Source: DASSKK01 sp035690495
Lineage (GTDB): Bacteria; Actinomycetota; Actinomycetes; Propionibacteriales; Nocardioidaceae
Reading direction: 5' to 3'
Assembly: GCA_035690495.1 (NCBI GenBank)
Contig: DASSKK010000070.1
Coordinates: 1 to 21,281, forward strand
Length of the DNA: 21,281 bases
Shown: one piece after another, positions 5,732 to 13,327 of the stretch
Numbering within the stretch: the stretch's first letter is position 1
Layout of the letters: the number at the start of each line of letters is the position of its first letter
Notes under the pieces: generated by a model
What the model saw: only the letters and a program-made list of their open reading frames with translations
What the model was told of the DNA's origin: nothing
Databases searched by the model: none
Program-made: the position numbers and the translations under genes

Positions 5732-7912
5732 ATGACAGACCAGCCGCGGGAGAAGGACCGGCCGTGGGTGATGCGCACCTACGCCGGGCACAGCTCGGCG
5801 CAGGAGTCCAACGCGCTCTACCGGCGCAACCTCGCCAAGGGCCAGACCGGTCTGTCCGTGGCTTTCGACCTGCCCACCCAGACCGGCTATGACCCGGACC
5901 ATCCGCTGGCTCACGGGGAAGTCGGGAAGGTGGGCGTGCCGGTTGCCCATCTGGGCGACATGCGGCGGCTGTTCGAGGGCATCCCGCTCGCGGAGATGAA
6001 CACCTCGATGACGATCAACGCGACCGCGATGTGGCTGCTCGCGCTCTACCAGGTGGTCGCGGAGGAGCAGGGCTCGACGAGCTTGCCAGGGAGAGGTGGT
6101 TTCGAGGCTCCCCCGCTTCGCTCCTCCGCACCTCAACCACCGGGATCGTCCGCACCTCAACCACCGGGATCCTCCGCACCTCAACCACCGGGGTCCTCCG
6201 CACCTCAACCACCGGGGCTGGCCGGCACCACGCAGAACGACATCGTCAAGGAGTACCTCTCCCGCGGCACCTACGCGTTCCCGCCCGAGCACTCGCTGCG
6301 GCTGACCGCCGACCTGATCGCCTACACGGTGCGCCACCTGCCGAAGTGGAACCCGATCAACATCTGCAGCTACCACCTCCAGGAGGCCGGCGCGACCCCG
6401 GTCCAAGAGCTCGCGTTCGCGTTGTGCACGGCGATCGCGGTGCTCGACACGGTCCGTGACTCCGGTCAGGTCGCCGAGGACGACTTCCCGGCTGTGGTCG
6501 GCCGGATGTCGTTCTTCGTCAACGCTGGCGTCCGCTTCGTCGAGGAGACCTGCAAGATGCGGGCGTTCGTGCGGCTGTGGGACGCGATCACACGCGAGCG
6601 GTACGGCGTGCAGGACGAGAAGCTGCGTCGCTTCCGGTACGGCGTGCAGGTCAACTCCCTCGGCCTGACCGAGGCCCAGCCGGAGAACAACGTGCAGCGC
6701 ATCGTGCTGGAGATGCTCGGAGTCACGCTGTCGAAGAACGCGCGCGCCCGCGCCGTACAGCTGCCGGCGTGGAACGAGGCGCTCGGTCTGCCCCGGCCGT
6801 GGGACCAGCAGTGGTCGCTGCGCATGCAGCAGGTGCTCGCTGTCGAGTCCGACCTGCTCGAGTACGACGACATCTTCGAAGGGTCCACGGTGGTCGAGGC
6901 TCGCGTCGCGGAGCTCGTGACCGGCGCCGAGGAGGAGATGGACCGCATCCAGGCGATGGGCGGGGTGATCGCGGCGGTCGAGTCCGGCTACCTCAAGCAG
7001 GCGCTGGTGTCCGCACACTCCGTCCGCCGCGCACGCATCGAGTCCGGCCAGGACAAGGTGGTCGGTGTCAACTGCTACGAGTCGACCGAGCCGTCGCCGC
7101 TGACCGCCGACATGGACACCGCGATCCAGACCGCCGACCCCGAGGCCGAGCAGGCAGCTCGGCTGTCGCTGACCCGGTGGAGGCAGCAGCGCGACCAGGG
7201 GCGGGTCGACCGGGCGCTGGCCCGGCTGGCGCAGGAGGCCAAGTCGGAGGCGAACCTGATGGAGGCCACCCTCGAGGCCGCCCGGGCCGGGGCGAGCACC
7301 GGCGAGTGGGCGGGCACGCTGCGTGAGGTCTTCGGGGAGTACCGCGCCCCCACGGGGGTGTCGGGTGCGGCAGGAGTGTCGACGGCCTCGGCCCTCCGAC
7401 AGGGTCAGGACGGCGCGGGCTCGACCCACGCGGCGGGGGCTCAGCTGGCCGTCGTGCGTCGCCAGGTCGAGCAGACCGGCCGGGAGCTGGGCGGCCGGTT
7501 GCGGCTGCTGGTCGGCAAGCCGGGACTGGACGGGCACTCCAACGGCGCCGAGCAGGTCGCTGTGCGCGCCCGCGACGCCGGGTTCGAGGTCGTCTACCAG
7601 GGCATCCGGTCGACCCCCGAGCAGATCGTCGCCGCCGCGGTCGCCGAGGACGTGCACTGCGTCGGGGTCTCGATCCTGTCCGGCTCGCACATGGAGCTGG
7701 TGCCGGCGGTACTCGACGGCCTGGCAGCCGAGGGGCTCGACGTACCCGTGATCGTCGGCGGCATCATCCCGGCAGTCGACGCGACACGGCTGCGCGATCT
7801 CGGCGTGGCCGCCGTCTTCACCCCCAAGGACTTCGGGCTCACCGACATCATGGCCGGCATCGTCGCTGCGATCCGAACAGCCAATGGTCTCCCCAAGCTG
7901 TCCGATGGGTAG
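5732..7912 (+). CDS. meaA: Ethylmalonyl-CoA mutase, B12-dependent (MeaA type), with in-frame repeat insert
   Basis: This adenosylcobalamin enzyme isomerises (2R)-ethylmalonyl-CoA to (2S)-methylsuccinyl-CoA in the ethylmalonyl-CoA pathway. It has 726 residues. The N-terminal TIM barrel opens RPWVMRTYAGHSSA and includes GTTQNDIVKEYLS, KWNPINICSYHLQEAG and GVQVNSLGLTEAQPENN. The C-terminal B12 domain (about 585-720) has D600-G-H602-S-N-G with the cobalt-binding histidine, plus SILSGSH and VIVGGIIP. I prefer MeaA to methylmalonyl-CoA mutase because the sequence follows actinobacterial MeaA, both domains are in one short chain, and the window encodes crotonyl-CoA carboxylase/reductase. Residues about 115-162 are a foreign-looking insert, (SSAPQPPG)n after a Gly/Pro stretch, where relatives have about six residues between EEQG and LxGTTQND. 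The frame is intact. GTG 5660 would add 24 residues unlike the family, so ATG 5732 is chosen. Confidence 0.9.
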   Translation: MTDQPREKDRPWVMRTYAGHSSAQESNALYRRNLAKGQTGLSVAFDLPTQTGYDPDHPLAHGEVGKVGVPVAHLGDMRRLFEGIPLAEMNTSMTINATAMWLLALYQVVAEEQGSTSLPGRGGFEAPPLRSSAPQPPGSSAPQPPGSSAPQPPGSSAPQPPGLAGTTQNDIVKEYLSRGTYAFPPEHSLRLTADLIAYTVRHLPKWNPINICSYHLQEAGATPVQELAFALCTAIAVLDTVRDSGQVAEDDFPAVVGRMSFFVNAGVRFVEETCKMRAFVRLWDAITRERYGVQDEKLRRFRYGVQVNSLGLTEAQPENNVQRIVLEMLGVTLSKNARARAVQLPAWNEALGLPRPWDQQWSLRMQQVLAVESDLLEYDDIFEGSTVVEARVAELVTGAEEEMDRIQAMGGVIAAVESGYLKQALVSAHSVRRARIESGQDKVVGVNCYESTEPSPLTADMDTAIQTADPEAEQAARLSLTRWRQQRDQGRVDRALARLAQEAKSEANLMEATLEAARAGASTGEWAGTLREVFGEYRAPTGVSGAAGVSTASALRQGQDGAGSTHAAGAQLAVVRRQVEQTGRELGGRLRLLVGKPGLDGHSNGAEQVAVRARDAGFEVVYQGIRSTPEQIVAAAVAEDVHCVGVSILSGSHMELVPAVLDGLAAEGLDVPVIVGGIIPAVDATRLRDLGVAAVFTPKDFGLTDIMAGIVAAIRTANGLPKLSDG
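6095..6224 (+). repeat. Palindromic repeat element inside the mutase gene, with four 24-bp tandem units (copy 2)
   Basis: The element starts GGTGGTTTCGAGGCTC at 6095, as copy 1 does at 3359, and first reaches CACCTCAACCACCGGG at 6129. That right arm is then repeated as a 24-bp unit: 6129-6152, 6153-6176, 6177-6200 and 6201-6224. Only a few bases vary in the trailing GGATCGTCCG portion. Because 24 is a multiple of three, each unit adds one SSAPQPPG octapeptide without shifting the frame. The whole foreign segment (about 6074-6217, 144 bp) is also a multiple of three. Confidence 0.9.
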
Positions 7913-7915
7913 CCT
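7910..7915 (+). promoter_or_regulatory. -10 box (TAGCCT) overlapping the mutase stop codon
   Basis: The TAG stop of the mutase gene is also the first half of TAGCCT, a TANNNT box. Six bases later comes the GTG start at 7922, so the phosphatase gene may be transcribed separately as a leaderless mRNA. No clear -35 is visible. Confidence 0.4.
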
Positions 7916-7921
7916 GGGTCT

Positions 7922-8551
7922 GTGTCCGACCTGCACTGTCCCGCCCGTCTGTTCCTCGCCCGGCACGGCGAAGCCGAGTACGAGACCGACGTGCTCACCG
8001 ACGCCGGCGGCTGCCTGACGCTGCGTGGCCGCGACCAGGCGCGTGCGCTGGCCCGCTCGCTCGCCGGTGAGCGCATCGCACGGATCTACTGCAGCGGACT
8101 GGCCCGAGCAGTGCAGACCGCGGAGATCGCGGCCGCCGAGCTTGGTGTGTCCGTCCGGGTCCGCGACAACCTGCACGAGTGGCTGGTCGGCGACTTCGAC
8201 GGGCGGCCCTACGTCGAGGGGATGTACGACGAAGTGCTGCGCGCCTGGGCGCAGGGCGATGTCGATGCCCGCATCCCCGGAGGTGAGAGCGCACGCGAGA
8301 TCTGCGCCCGGGTCGCCGGCGAGCTGGAGACCATCGTCGACGAGCACCGCGGCGAGGCTGTGCTGGTGGTCGGGCACGGCGGCGCACTGCGCGTCAGCGT
8401 GCCGCAGCTGGCCGTCAACCTGCCCGGCGGGTACGGCGCCGACCACGATCTCGAGCACTGCGACGTCGTGTCGATCGAGGTCGACGCCGATGGCTGGGCC
8501 GTACAATCCTGGGGTGGCGAGCCCGTTGAGCAGACGGCGTCGGTGACGTGA
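7922..8551 (+). CDS. Histidine phosphatase family (phosphoglycerate mutase-like) protein
   Basis: This 209-residue protein has the signature of the histidine phosphatase superfamily. R14-H15-G16-E17 carries the phospho-accepting His15. SGLARAVQTAE has Arg62, LHEW has the acid Glu86, and VVGHGGALR has the second catalytic His152. All members of the catalytic pocket are present, so it is probably an active phosphatase rather than a mutase. The substrate cannot be told from sequence. It starts at GTG 7922, nine bases after the mutase stop, with a TAGCCT box but no ribosome-binding site. It is cytoplasmic, as no signal or membrane segment is seen. It may be co-expressed with the mutase, but no functional link is evident. 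Confidence 0.85.
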   Translation: MSDLHCPARLFLARHGEAEYETDVLTDAGGCLTLRGRDQARALARSLAGERIARIYCSGLARAVQTAEIAAAELGVSVRVRDNLHEWLVGDFDGRPYVEGMYDEVLRAWAQGDVDARIPGGESAREICARVAGELETIVDEHRGEAVLVVGHGGALRVSVPQLAVNLPGGYGADHDLEHCDVVSIEVDADGWAVQSWGGEPVEQTASVT

Positions 8552-8577
8552 GGCGTGTCTGGCATGTTCGACGAAGC

Positions 8578-8607
8578 GTGACTTTGTCGGACTTTCGGGC
8601 GCACAAT
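8578..8607 (+). promoter_or_regulatory. Candidate promoter GTGACT-N18-CACAAT
   Basis: GTGACT (8578-8583) and CACAAT (8602-8607) each match four of six bases of the TTGACA/TATAAT consensus, with 18 bases between them. They lie in the 111-bp gap before the ATPase-PAS gene at 8663 and would give a leader of about 50 bases. Confidence 0.4.
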
Positions 8608-8662
8608 GGGTCGTCGGGGGGTCTCGGGACGACGGTGTTGTCGGCGTGGGAGAGCCTGAGGT

Positions 8663-10045
8663 GTGAGCGGACCACAAACGAGCGTGCGTGACCGGTACGG
8701 GTCGGTCGAGCGGCGGCTCCCCCCTCATGCCTCCAGCGTCGGCGAGGCGCGCCGGCTGGTCCACGACCTCCTTGTCGACGGCGGTCGCGGAGACCTCGCC
8801 GAGACCGCCGTACTCCTGGTCAGCGAAGTCGTGACCAACGCGCTCCTGCACGCCGGCACTCCCATAGACGTCTTCGCGTCCCTCGACGGCAGCGGACTGC
8901 GCGTCGAGATCGGCGACGGCAGCGCGCACCTTCCCACGCGCCGCAGCTACGGTACGGCGGCGGGGACCGGACGCGGCATGCAGATGCTCGAACACCTGGT
9001 CGACGACTGGGGGATCTCCCGCAGCCGGGACGGCAAGTCCATCTGGTTCCGACTCTCGCGGGCCGAGGCCGAGCAGGAGATGGTGTCTCCGTCGACGTCC
9101 GGACATGGCGATCCCGGGTCGGACTCGATCGTGGTCCTGCTGCGCGACGTGCCGCTGCTGCTGCACGCCGCGTGGCAGGAGCATGCAGAGGCGCTGCTGC
9201 GCGAGTACCTCCTTGCCAGCCTGGATGCCGAGAGCGACGTCGGTGATGGCAGCGACCCCATCCAGATGCACGCCGAGGCCACCGACGCGATCGCGATCGC
9301 CGAACTCGCGATTCCGCGTGTCTTCTGGGAGGGGGCGGCGGGGGGCGACACTGGCGACACTGGCGACGCCGGCGGAGCCGGGGGAGACGACACCATGGTG
9401 CTCGAGTCGGGACGGCTGATGATGGAGGCAACCGAGCCCCGCGTCACCGCGGCGGTCATCGAGATGGGCGTGCCCCTGGACTCCGTGCCCCACTTCGCCG
9501 TGTTGGACCGCGCCCTGCAGGCGGCCGTGACGATGTCGAACGACGGGTCGGGGTTGGCTCCGCCCACCCAGCCGGAGATCCAGCAGTTCCGGCACTGGCT
9601 GTGCCGTCAGGTGCTCAGCCAGGCCGAAGGCGCCGAGCCGGAGCCGTGGACCGGCGGGGGAGGGATGCCGTCGGGCACGGCGTACCCGCTGGACTGGGAC
9701 CCCGCGCCGGTGGCGGCCTCCAGGCGTGCCCTGATCGCGGCCGACGAGGCCAACCGGATCCGTGCGGTCAGCGCGCCGCTGCTCGCCATGCTGGGCTACG
9801 ACGAGCCGGGCGAGCTGCTCGGCAACCGGGTGGTGTCGATCATCCCGGAGAGGTACCGACAGGCCCACGTCGCCGGGTTCACCCTGTACCAGCTGGTCGG
9901 TCGTGCGCCTCTGCTCGGCAGGTCGGTCGAGGTGCCCGCCTTGCGGCGGGACGGGGCCGAGATCACCGTGCGGATGACCGTGCACGTCGAGCCCGCCGGC
10001 GGCGAGCGATCGGTGTTCGTCGCGGAGTTCGCTCCACTGTCCTGA
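8663..10045 (+). CDS. RsbW-like HATPase fused to a C-terminal PAS domain
   Basis: This 460-residue regulator starts at GTG 8663, with GGGAG about ten bases upstream. Residues about 1-135 form a GHKL ATPase like RsbW/SpoIIAB anti-sigma kinases: the N box E55...N59 in LLVSEVVTNALLHAG, D85-G86 in EIGDGS, and the glycine-rich lid GTGRGM at 101-106. The middle (about 140-345) is helical with acidic patches, interrupted near residues 230-245 by a low-complexity GGDTGDTGDAGG linker; I do not recognise it. Residues about 352-455 look like a PAS sensor domain (IRAVSAPLLAMLGYDEPGEL, then RRDGAEITVRM). No membrane segment is seen, so it would sense a cytoplasmic signal and phosphorylate or sequester a partner. 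The nearby STAS protein at 5358 is one candidate partner. There is no histidine-kinase H box. Confidence 0.8.
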   Translation: MSGPQTSVRDRYGSVERRLPPHASSVGEARRLVHDLLVDGGRGDLAETAVLLVSEVVTNALLHAGTPIDVFASLDGSGLRVEIGDGSAHLPTRRSYGTAAGTGRGMQMLEHLVDDWGISRSRDGKSIWFRLSRAEAEQEMVSPSTSGHGDPGSDSIVVLLRDVPLLLHAAWQEHAEALLREYLLASLDAESDVGDGSDPIQMHAEATDAIAIAELAIPRVFWEGAAGGDTGDTGDAGGAGGDDTMVLESGRLMMEATEPRVTAAVIEMGVPLDSVPHFAVLDRALQAAVTMSNDGSGLAPPTQPEIQQFRHWLCRQVLSQAEGAEPEPWTGGGGMPSGTAYPLDWDPAPVAASRRALIAADEANRIRAVSAPLLAMLGYDEPGELLGNRVVSIIPERYRQAHVAGFTLYQLVGRAPLLGRSVEVPALRRDGAEITVRMTVHVEPAGGERSVFVAEFAPLS

Positions 10046-10050
10046 CCGGA

Positions 10051-10686
10051 ATGACTGCCGCGCTCGTCGTACCCGCGTCCGTGCCGGCCGTCCTGCTTGT
10101 CGCCGTTCTCGCTTCGGGGTGTGCCGGACCGCCTGCGTCGGAGACCGCCTCGGCCCGAGAGGGCACCGCGACCGCATCGGCGCCTCCGTCATCCAGCTCG
10201 ACATCGCCACCCAGTCTCGGCGGACCTGCGCCGCCTCCGGTCACGCCGCCGGCCTCGCCGATGACGAAGCTGGAGAGGTCGGTGGCAGATCAGATCGGCG
10301 AGCGGGTCGCGTCCCAGGGGCTGCGCGTGGACTATCTGCACTGCCCGTCGTGGCACGGCGGTCTCCCGCACACGATGGCGTGCACGGGTTACCTGGACGG
10401 GGTCACGGCGACGGTGAAGGTCCGGCTCCACCGGGTGGCGGGGCACGCGATCAGCTACGACGCCACGCTCGGCGCGGGCGTGTTCGCGACGGCCACCCTG
10501 GTGGACCAGCTCGTGCGCCAGGGCTTTCACCAGGTGGACTGCGGGACGCGGGCGGCGTACCCGACCCGGGTGGGGGAGAAGATCGTGTGCGAGGTCTCCG
10601 AGAGTGATCAGCACGCCGAGCACCGGTACGTCGTCGCCACCGTCACCAGCCGCGACGGCACGGTCCGGATCACCCATTACCGATGA
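10051..10686 (+). CDS. Predicted lipoprotein with two similar Cys-containing (DUF4333-like) units
   Basis: ATG 10051 gives 211 residues. The first 23 are a hydrophobic signal ending LASG-C24, a lipoprotein cleavage site. The n-region has no Lys or Arg, which is odd. A Ser/Thr/Pro-rich spacer (about 28-70) leads to two similar units. The first has LHCPSWHG...TMACTG and the second has VDCGTRAAYPTRVGEKIVCEV. Each pairs a Cys with another about 13-17 residues later, followed by a beta-rich tail. This resembles DUF4333-type domains of actinobacterial surface lipoproteins, from memory. It starts five bases after the ATPase-PAS stop without a clear ribosome-binding site, so it is probably translated by coupling. 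It would be anchored outside the membrane; its function is unknown. Confidence 0.7.
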   Translation: MTAALVVPASVPAVLLVAVLASGCAGPPASETASAREGTATASAPPSSSSTSPPSLGGPAPPPVTPPASPMTKLERSVADQIGERVASQGLRVDYLHCPSWHGGLPHTMACTGYLDGVTATVKVRLHRVAGHAISYDATLGAGVFATATLVDQLVRQGFHQVDCGTRAAYPTRVGEKIVCEVSESDQHAEHRYVVATVTSRDGTVRITHYR

Positions 10687-10718
10687 GGTCGCGCGCACTC
10701 TGGGACAGACTGGGCACC

Positions 10719-11657
10719 ATGGCCAGAGTCATCGTGGTGGGCGCGGGCGTGATCGGGCTGACCTGCGCCGTGCGTCTGCTGGAGGCCGGCCACCGGGTCG
10801 ACGTACTCGCCCGCGACCTGCCGCTGGAGACCACCTCGGCGGCGGCCGCCGCGATCTGGTACCCCTACCGGGCCTATCCGTTCGACCGAGTCACCGCCTG
10901 GTCGGCGCAGAGCTACCAGGAGTTCGCAGGGCTCGCGGACGTGAGGGGGAGCGGGGTGCGGATGGTGGAGGGAACCCAGCTCCTGCGCGAAGCGAGCCCT
11001 GATCCGTGGTGGGTCGGGGCGGTCCCTTCGCTGTCACGCGTGGCCGGCGTGGGCGCTTACGTCGACGGCTGGTCGTTCGTCACTCCGGTGGTGGAGATGC
11101 CGGTCTACCTGCGCTGGTTGGCCCGCCGGGTGAGCGACCTCGGCGGCACCGTGACACGCGCGGCGCTCGCGGGTCTTCCCGACCGCACCGAGGTCGTCGT
11201 GGACGCGACGGGGCTGGGCGCGCGGATGATGGCCGGCGACGCGTCGCTGGCCCCCGTGCGCGGGCAGGTGGTGTACGTCGAGCAGGTCGGCGTCGCACGG
11301 TGGCTGCTCGCCGATGCCGAGGACGGCGCGCCGATCTACGTCGTTCCCCGCAGCCACGACATCGTGGTCGGCGGCACCGACGACGAGGGGTCCTGGGACC
11401 ACCGTGCCGACCCGGCCACCGCACGGCGGATCCTTGCTCGGGCGGCCGAGCTGGTGCCGTCGATCGCCGGAGCCAGAGTGCTCGGGCACAAGGTCGGCCT
11501 ACGACCTGCCCGTCTCGCGGTCCGGCTGGAGGCAGAAGTCCAGGGGCCGACCACGGTGGTGCACTGCTACGGACACGGGGGCGCCGGGGTCACGCTCTCG
11601 TGGGGCTGCGCAGCCGAGGTCAGCTCGTTGGTCGCCGATCAGCCCGCGCGCTCGTGA
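10719..11657 (+). CDS. FAD-dependent D-amino-acid oxidase family protein
   Basis: This 312-residue protein oxidises D-amino acids to imino acids (then keto acids) with release of H2O2, if it follows its family. Its start shows the FAD-binding Rossmann motif VIVVGAGVIGL. Further on come a VVDATGLGAR segment, typical of the second flavin-binding stretch, the substrate-contacting arginine region GLRPARLAVRLE, and the C-terminal HCYGHGGAGVTLSWG flavin loop. The length fits D-amino-acid oxidases (about 310-350). ATG 10719 is chosen because the Rossmann motif begins three residues later; an upstream ATG at 10683 would add a 12-residue tail. CAGACT seven bases before the ATG could be a -10 box for leaderless transcription. 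There is no signal peptide. Actual substrate preference is unknown. Confidence 0.85.
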   Translation: MARVIVVGAGVIGLTCAVRLLEAGHRVDVLARDLPLETTSAAAAAIWYPYRAYPFDRVTAWSAQSYQEFAGLADVRGSGVRMVEGTQLLREASPDPWWVGAVPSLSRVAGVGAYVDGWSFVTPVVEMPVYLRWLARRVSDLGGTVTRAALAGLPDRTEVVVDATGLGARMMAGDASLAPVRGQVVYVEQVGVARWLLADAEDGAPIYVVPRSHDIVVGGTDDEGSWDHRADPATARRILARAAELVPSIAGARVLGHKVGLRPARLAVRLEAEVQGPTTVVHCYGHGGAGVTLSWGCAAEVSSLVADQPARS

Positions 11658-11673
11658 GCCCGCGGACCCAGGC

Positions 11674-12459
11674 TCAGCTGGCGTCGCGGTAGCGGTCGAG
11701 GTAGCGGCTCGGGTTGCCGGCGGCGCGAGCCCCCGACTCCAGCCAGGCCCGCAGGCCGTCGGGGTAGCGGCGCTCCATCTCGTCGATGCAGGCCTGCCGC
11801 AGGGCGACGAGGTCGGCGCGCGCGGACGCGGTCGTCGCCGCCTCCAGCTTCCGGAAGCTCGTGCGCCAGGCATTGCACAGCTCGGAGTCGTCGAGCGACC
11901 GCACCGAGCCGGACCACTCAGCGGCGGTGCCGACGGGCGGCTGTGGCGACGGCTCCTCCTCGGGAGCCTGCGACACGGCGACGGGCGCGTGGGTCTTCGG
12001 CTTGCGGGTCGTCGGCCGGGGCTGCGGGGCGGGAGGACCGGCGTCGGCCGTGGGTTGCCTCTCGTTCTCCCCGACGGTACGCCGTATCCGGCGGACCAGC
12101 CGCGGCGTCCATGGTGAGCTCAACGCGGCGAGCAGCAACGCGGACCACACCAGGTTGCCGACCGCGACTGCCATACCGGCGAACAAGAGCACCACTGCCC
12201 CGCTCAGGACCACGTGCCACGCGATCGACGAGACCATCTCCTTGGGGTGGGGAGGCGTCTCGACACCGTCGCGGGTCTGGAACCCGAGCGAGGCCAGCCC
12301 GGCCAGGAAGCCTGCCAGCACGAAGAGCACGATGACGGTGACGGGCGTCCACCGGCGCAGTCCGAGGAACGCCACCGGTGTGGCGACCAGCAGCCACACC
12401 CCGATCCAGATCCACAGGTGAAGGCGACTGACCGTGGTGGGCCCGGTGTTCGGTGGCAC
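11674..12459 (-). CDS. Membrane protein with three to four TM segments and a conserved cytoplasmic tail
   Basis: GTG at 12459 gives 261 residues, with GAGAG six bases upstream. Hydrophobic segments fall at about residues 14-37, 41-65 and 80-118 (the last long enough for two passes). After RRIRRTVGENE comes a disordered Pro/Thr-rich linker (about 135-185). The C-terminal domain LDDSELCNAWRTSFRKLE...RQACIDEMERRYPDGLRAWLESGARAAGNPSRYL follows. The 'SGARAAGxPSRYL' ending is one I associate with uncharacterised actinobacterial proteins. A longer frame reaches 12810 but overlaps the nucS gene, so GTG 12459 is preferred. The gene lies 95 bp downstream of nucS and converges on the oxidase gene with a 16-bp gap. 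Function unknown. Confidence 0.65.
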   Translation of the reverse strand: MPPNTGPTTVSRLHLWIWIGVWLLVATPVAFLGLRRWTPVTVIVLFVLAGFLAGLASLGFQTRDGVETPPHPKEMVSSIAWHVVLSGAVVLLFAGMAVAVGNLVWSALLLAALSSPWTPRLVRRIRRTVGENERQPTADAGPPAPQPRPTTRKPKTHAPVAVSQAPEEEPSPQPPVGTAAEWSGSVRSLDDSELCNAWRTSFRKLEAATTASARADLVALRQACIDEMERRYPDGLRAWLESGARAAGNPSRYLDRYRDAS

Positions 12460-12554
12460 GCTCAACTCTCTCGTCCGCTGCGCCGGGAGGTCGCCCCGGA
12501 TCGACGACGGGGCGCATCGTTTTGTGCGTACCCACAGCGTGGGAGCAGCAAACG

Positions 12555-13229
12555 CTAGAAAAGCCGTTCTGAAGGGTCGTCCATGCCCCGCAGACCGTCG
12601 TAGTCGACGAGCGCACAGTCGATGCCGCGGTCCTGGGCCAGAACCCGCGCCTGCGGCTTGATCTCCTGGGCGGCGAGGATCCCGCGCACCGGCCGCAGCT
12701 GGGGGTCGCGATTGAGCAGCTCCAGGTAGCGGGTCAGCTGCTCGACCCCGTCGATCTCGCCGCGGCGCTTGACCTCCACGGCGACGCTGGCACCGTCGGC
12801 ATCTCGGCACATCAGGTCGACCGGACCGATCGCGGTCGGGAACTCACGGCGTACCAGGCGCAGACCTTCACCGAGCGACCCCGGGTGCTCGGCGAGCAGC
12901 TCCTGGAGATGCTTCTCGACGCCGTCCTTCTGCAAGCCAGGGTCGGTGCCGAGCTCGTGGTCGGAGTCGTGGAGCACGGCCTCGACCAGGATCCGCAGCG
13001 TGTCCTCGTTCTTGCCGGTGACCAGCCACTCGGCCGCACCGCCCGCGGTGGTCGTCTCGACGACCGAGCACGGCGGCGACATCCAGTTCAGCGGCTTGTA
13101 GGACCCGCCGTCGGAGTGGATCAGCACCGACCCGTCGCTCTTGACCATGATCAGCCTGGTCGCCATCGGCAGATGCGCGGTCAACCGGCCCGCGTAGTCG
13201 ACCTGGCAGCGGGCGATGACGAGTCTCAC
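12555..13229 (-). CDS. nucS: Mismatch-specific endonuclease NucS (EndoMS)
   Basis: NucS cuts both strands at mismatches in the non-canonical mismatch repair of actinobacteria that lack MutS and MutL. This 224-residue protein begins MRLVIARCQVDYAGRLTAHLP, the usual start of the family, so GTG 13229 is chosen over 13292. The N-terminal DNA-binding part includes SDGSVLIHSDGGSYKPLNWM. The nuclease core has D138 (PVDLM), E152-V-K154 and Q164, a PD-(D/E)XK site with nothing missing. The last residues, SERLF, resemble the beta-clamp-binding tail of NucS. TAGATT lies eight bases before the GTG, so the mRNA is probably leaderless. It is divergent from the hydroxybutyryl-CoA dehydrogenase gene, with a 98-bp shared promoter region. 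Confidence 0.93.
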   Translation of the reverse strand: MRLVIARCQVDYAGRLTAHLPMATRLIMVKSDGSVLIHSDGGSYKPLNWMSPPCSVVETTTAGGAAEWLVTGKNEDTLRILVEAVLHDSDHELGTDPGLQKDGVEKHLQELLAEHPGSLGEGLRLVRREFPTAIGPVDLMCRDADGASVAVEVKRRGEIDGVEQLTRYLELLNRDPQLRPVRGILAAQEIKPQARVLAQDRGIDCALVDYDGLRGMDDPSERLF

Positions 13230-13237
13230 GGCCGCAG

Positions 13238-13243
13238 AATCTA
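13238..13243 (-). promoter_or_regulatory. -10 box (TAGATT) for leaderless nucS
   Basis: On the minus strand TAGATT is followed by eight bases and GTG 13229. TCGACG, about 16 bases upstream, is a partial -35 match. No ribosome-binding site precedes the start. Confidence 0.45.
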
Positions 13244-13327
13244 CCCGCCGTTCCACGCCCGTCGAGAGGGCGCCGGCGGTGACCTCCCTCACGGCGGGGC
13301 CTTCCGCAGCGTGACATGATGCCGCGC

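Noticed and set aside
6129..6224. Regularly repeated 24-bp units as a possible CRISPR array
   Set aside because: The units are contiguous with no unique spacers, and lie in frame in a coding gene.
5732..7912. The mutase as a pseudogene broken by insertion
   Set aside because: The frame is open throughout, the insert is a multiple of three, and all motifs on both sides, including the cobalt-binding histidine, are intact.
5672..10210. A 1512-codon open frame on the minus strand
   Set aside because: It runs antisense to the STAS end, mutase, phosphatase and ATPase-PAS genes. Its protein is low-complexity Arg/Gly/Val/His-rich without any domain, as expected for a shadow frame in high-GC DNA.
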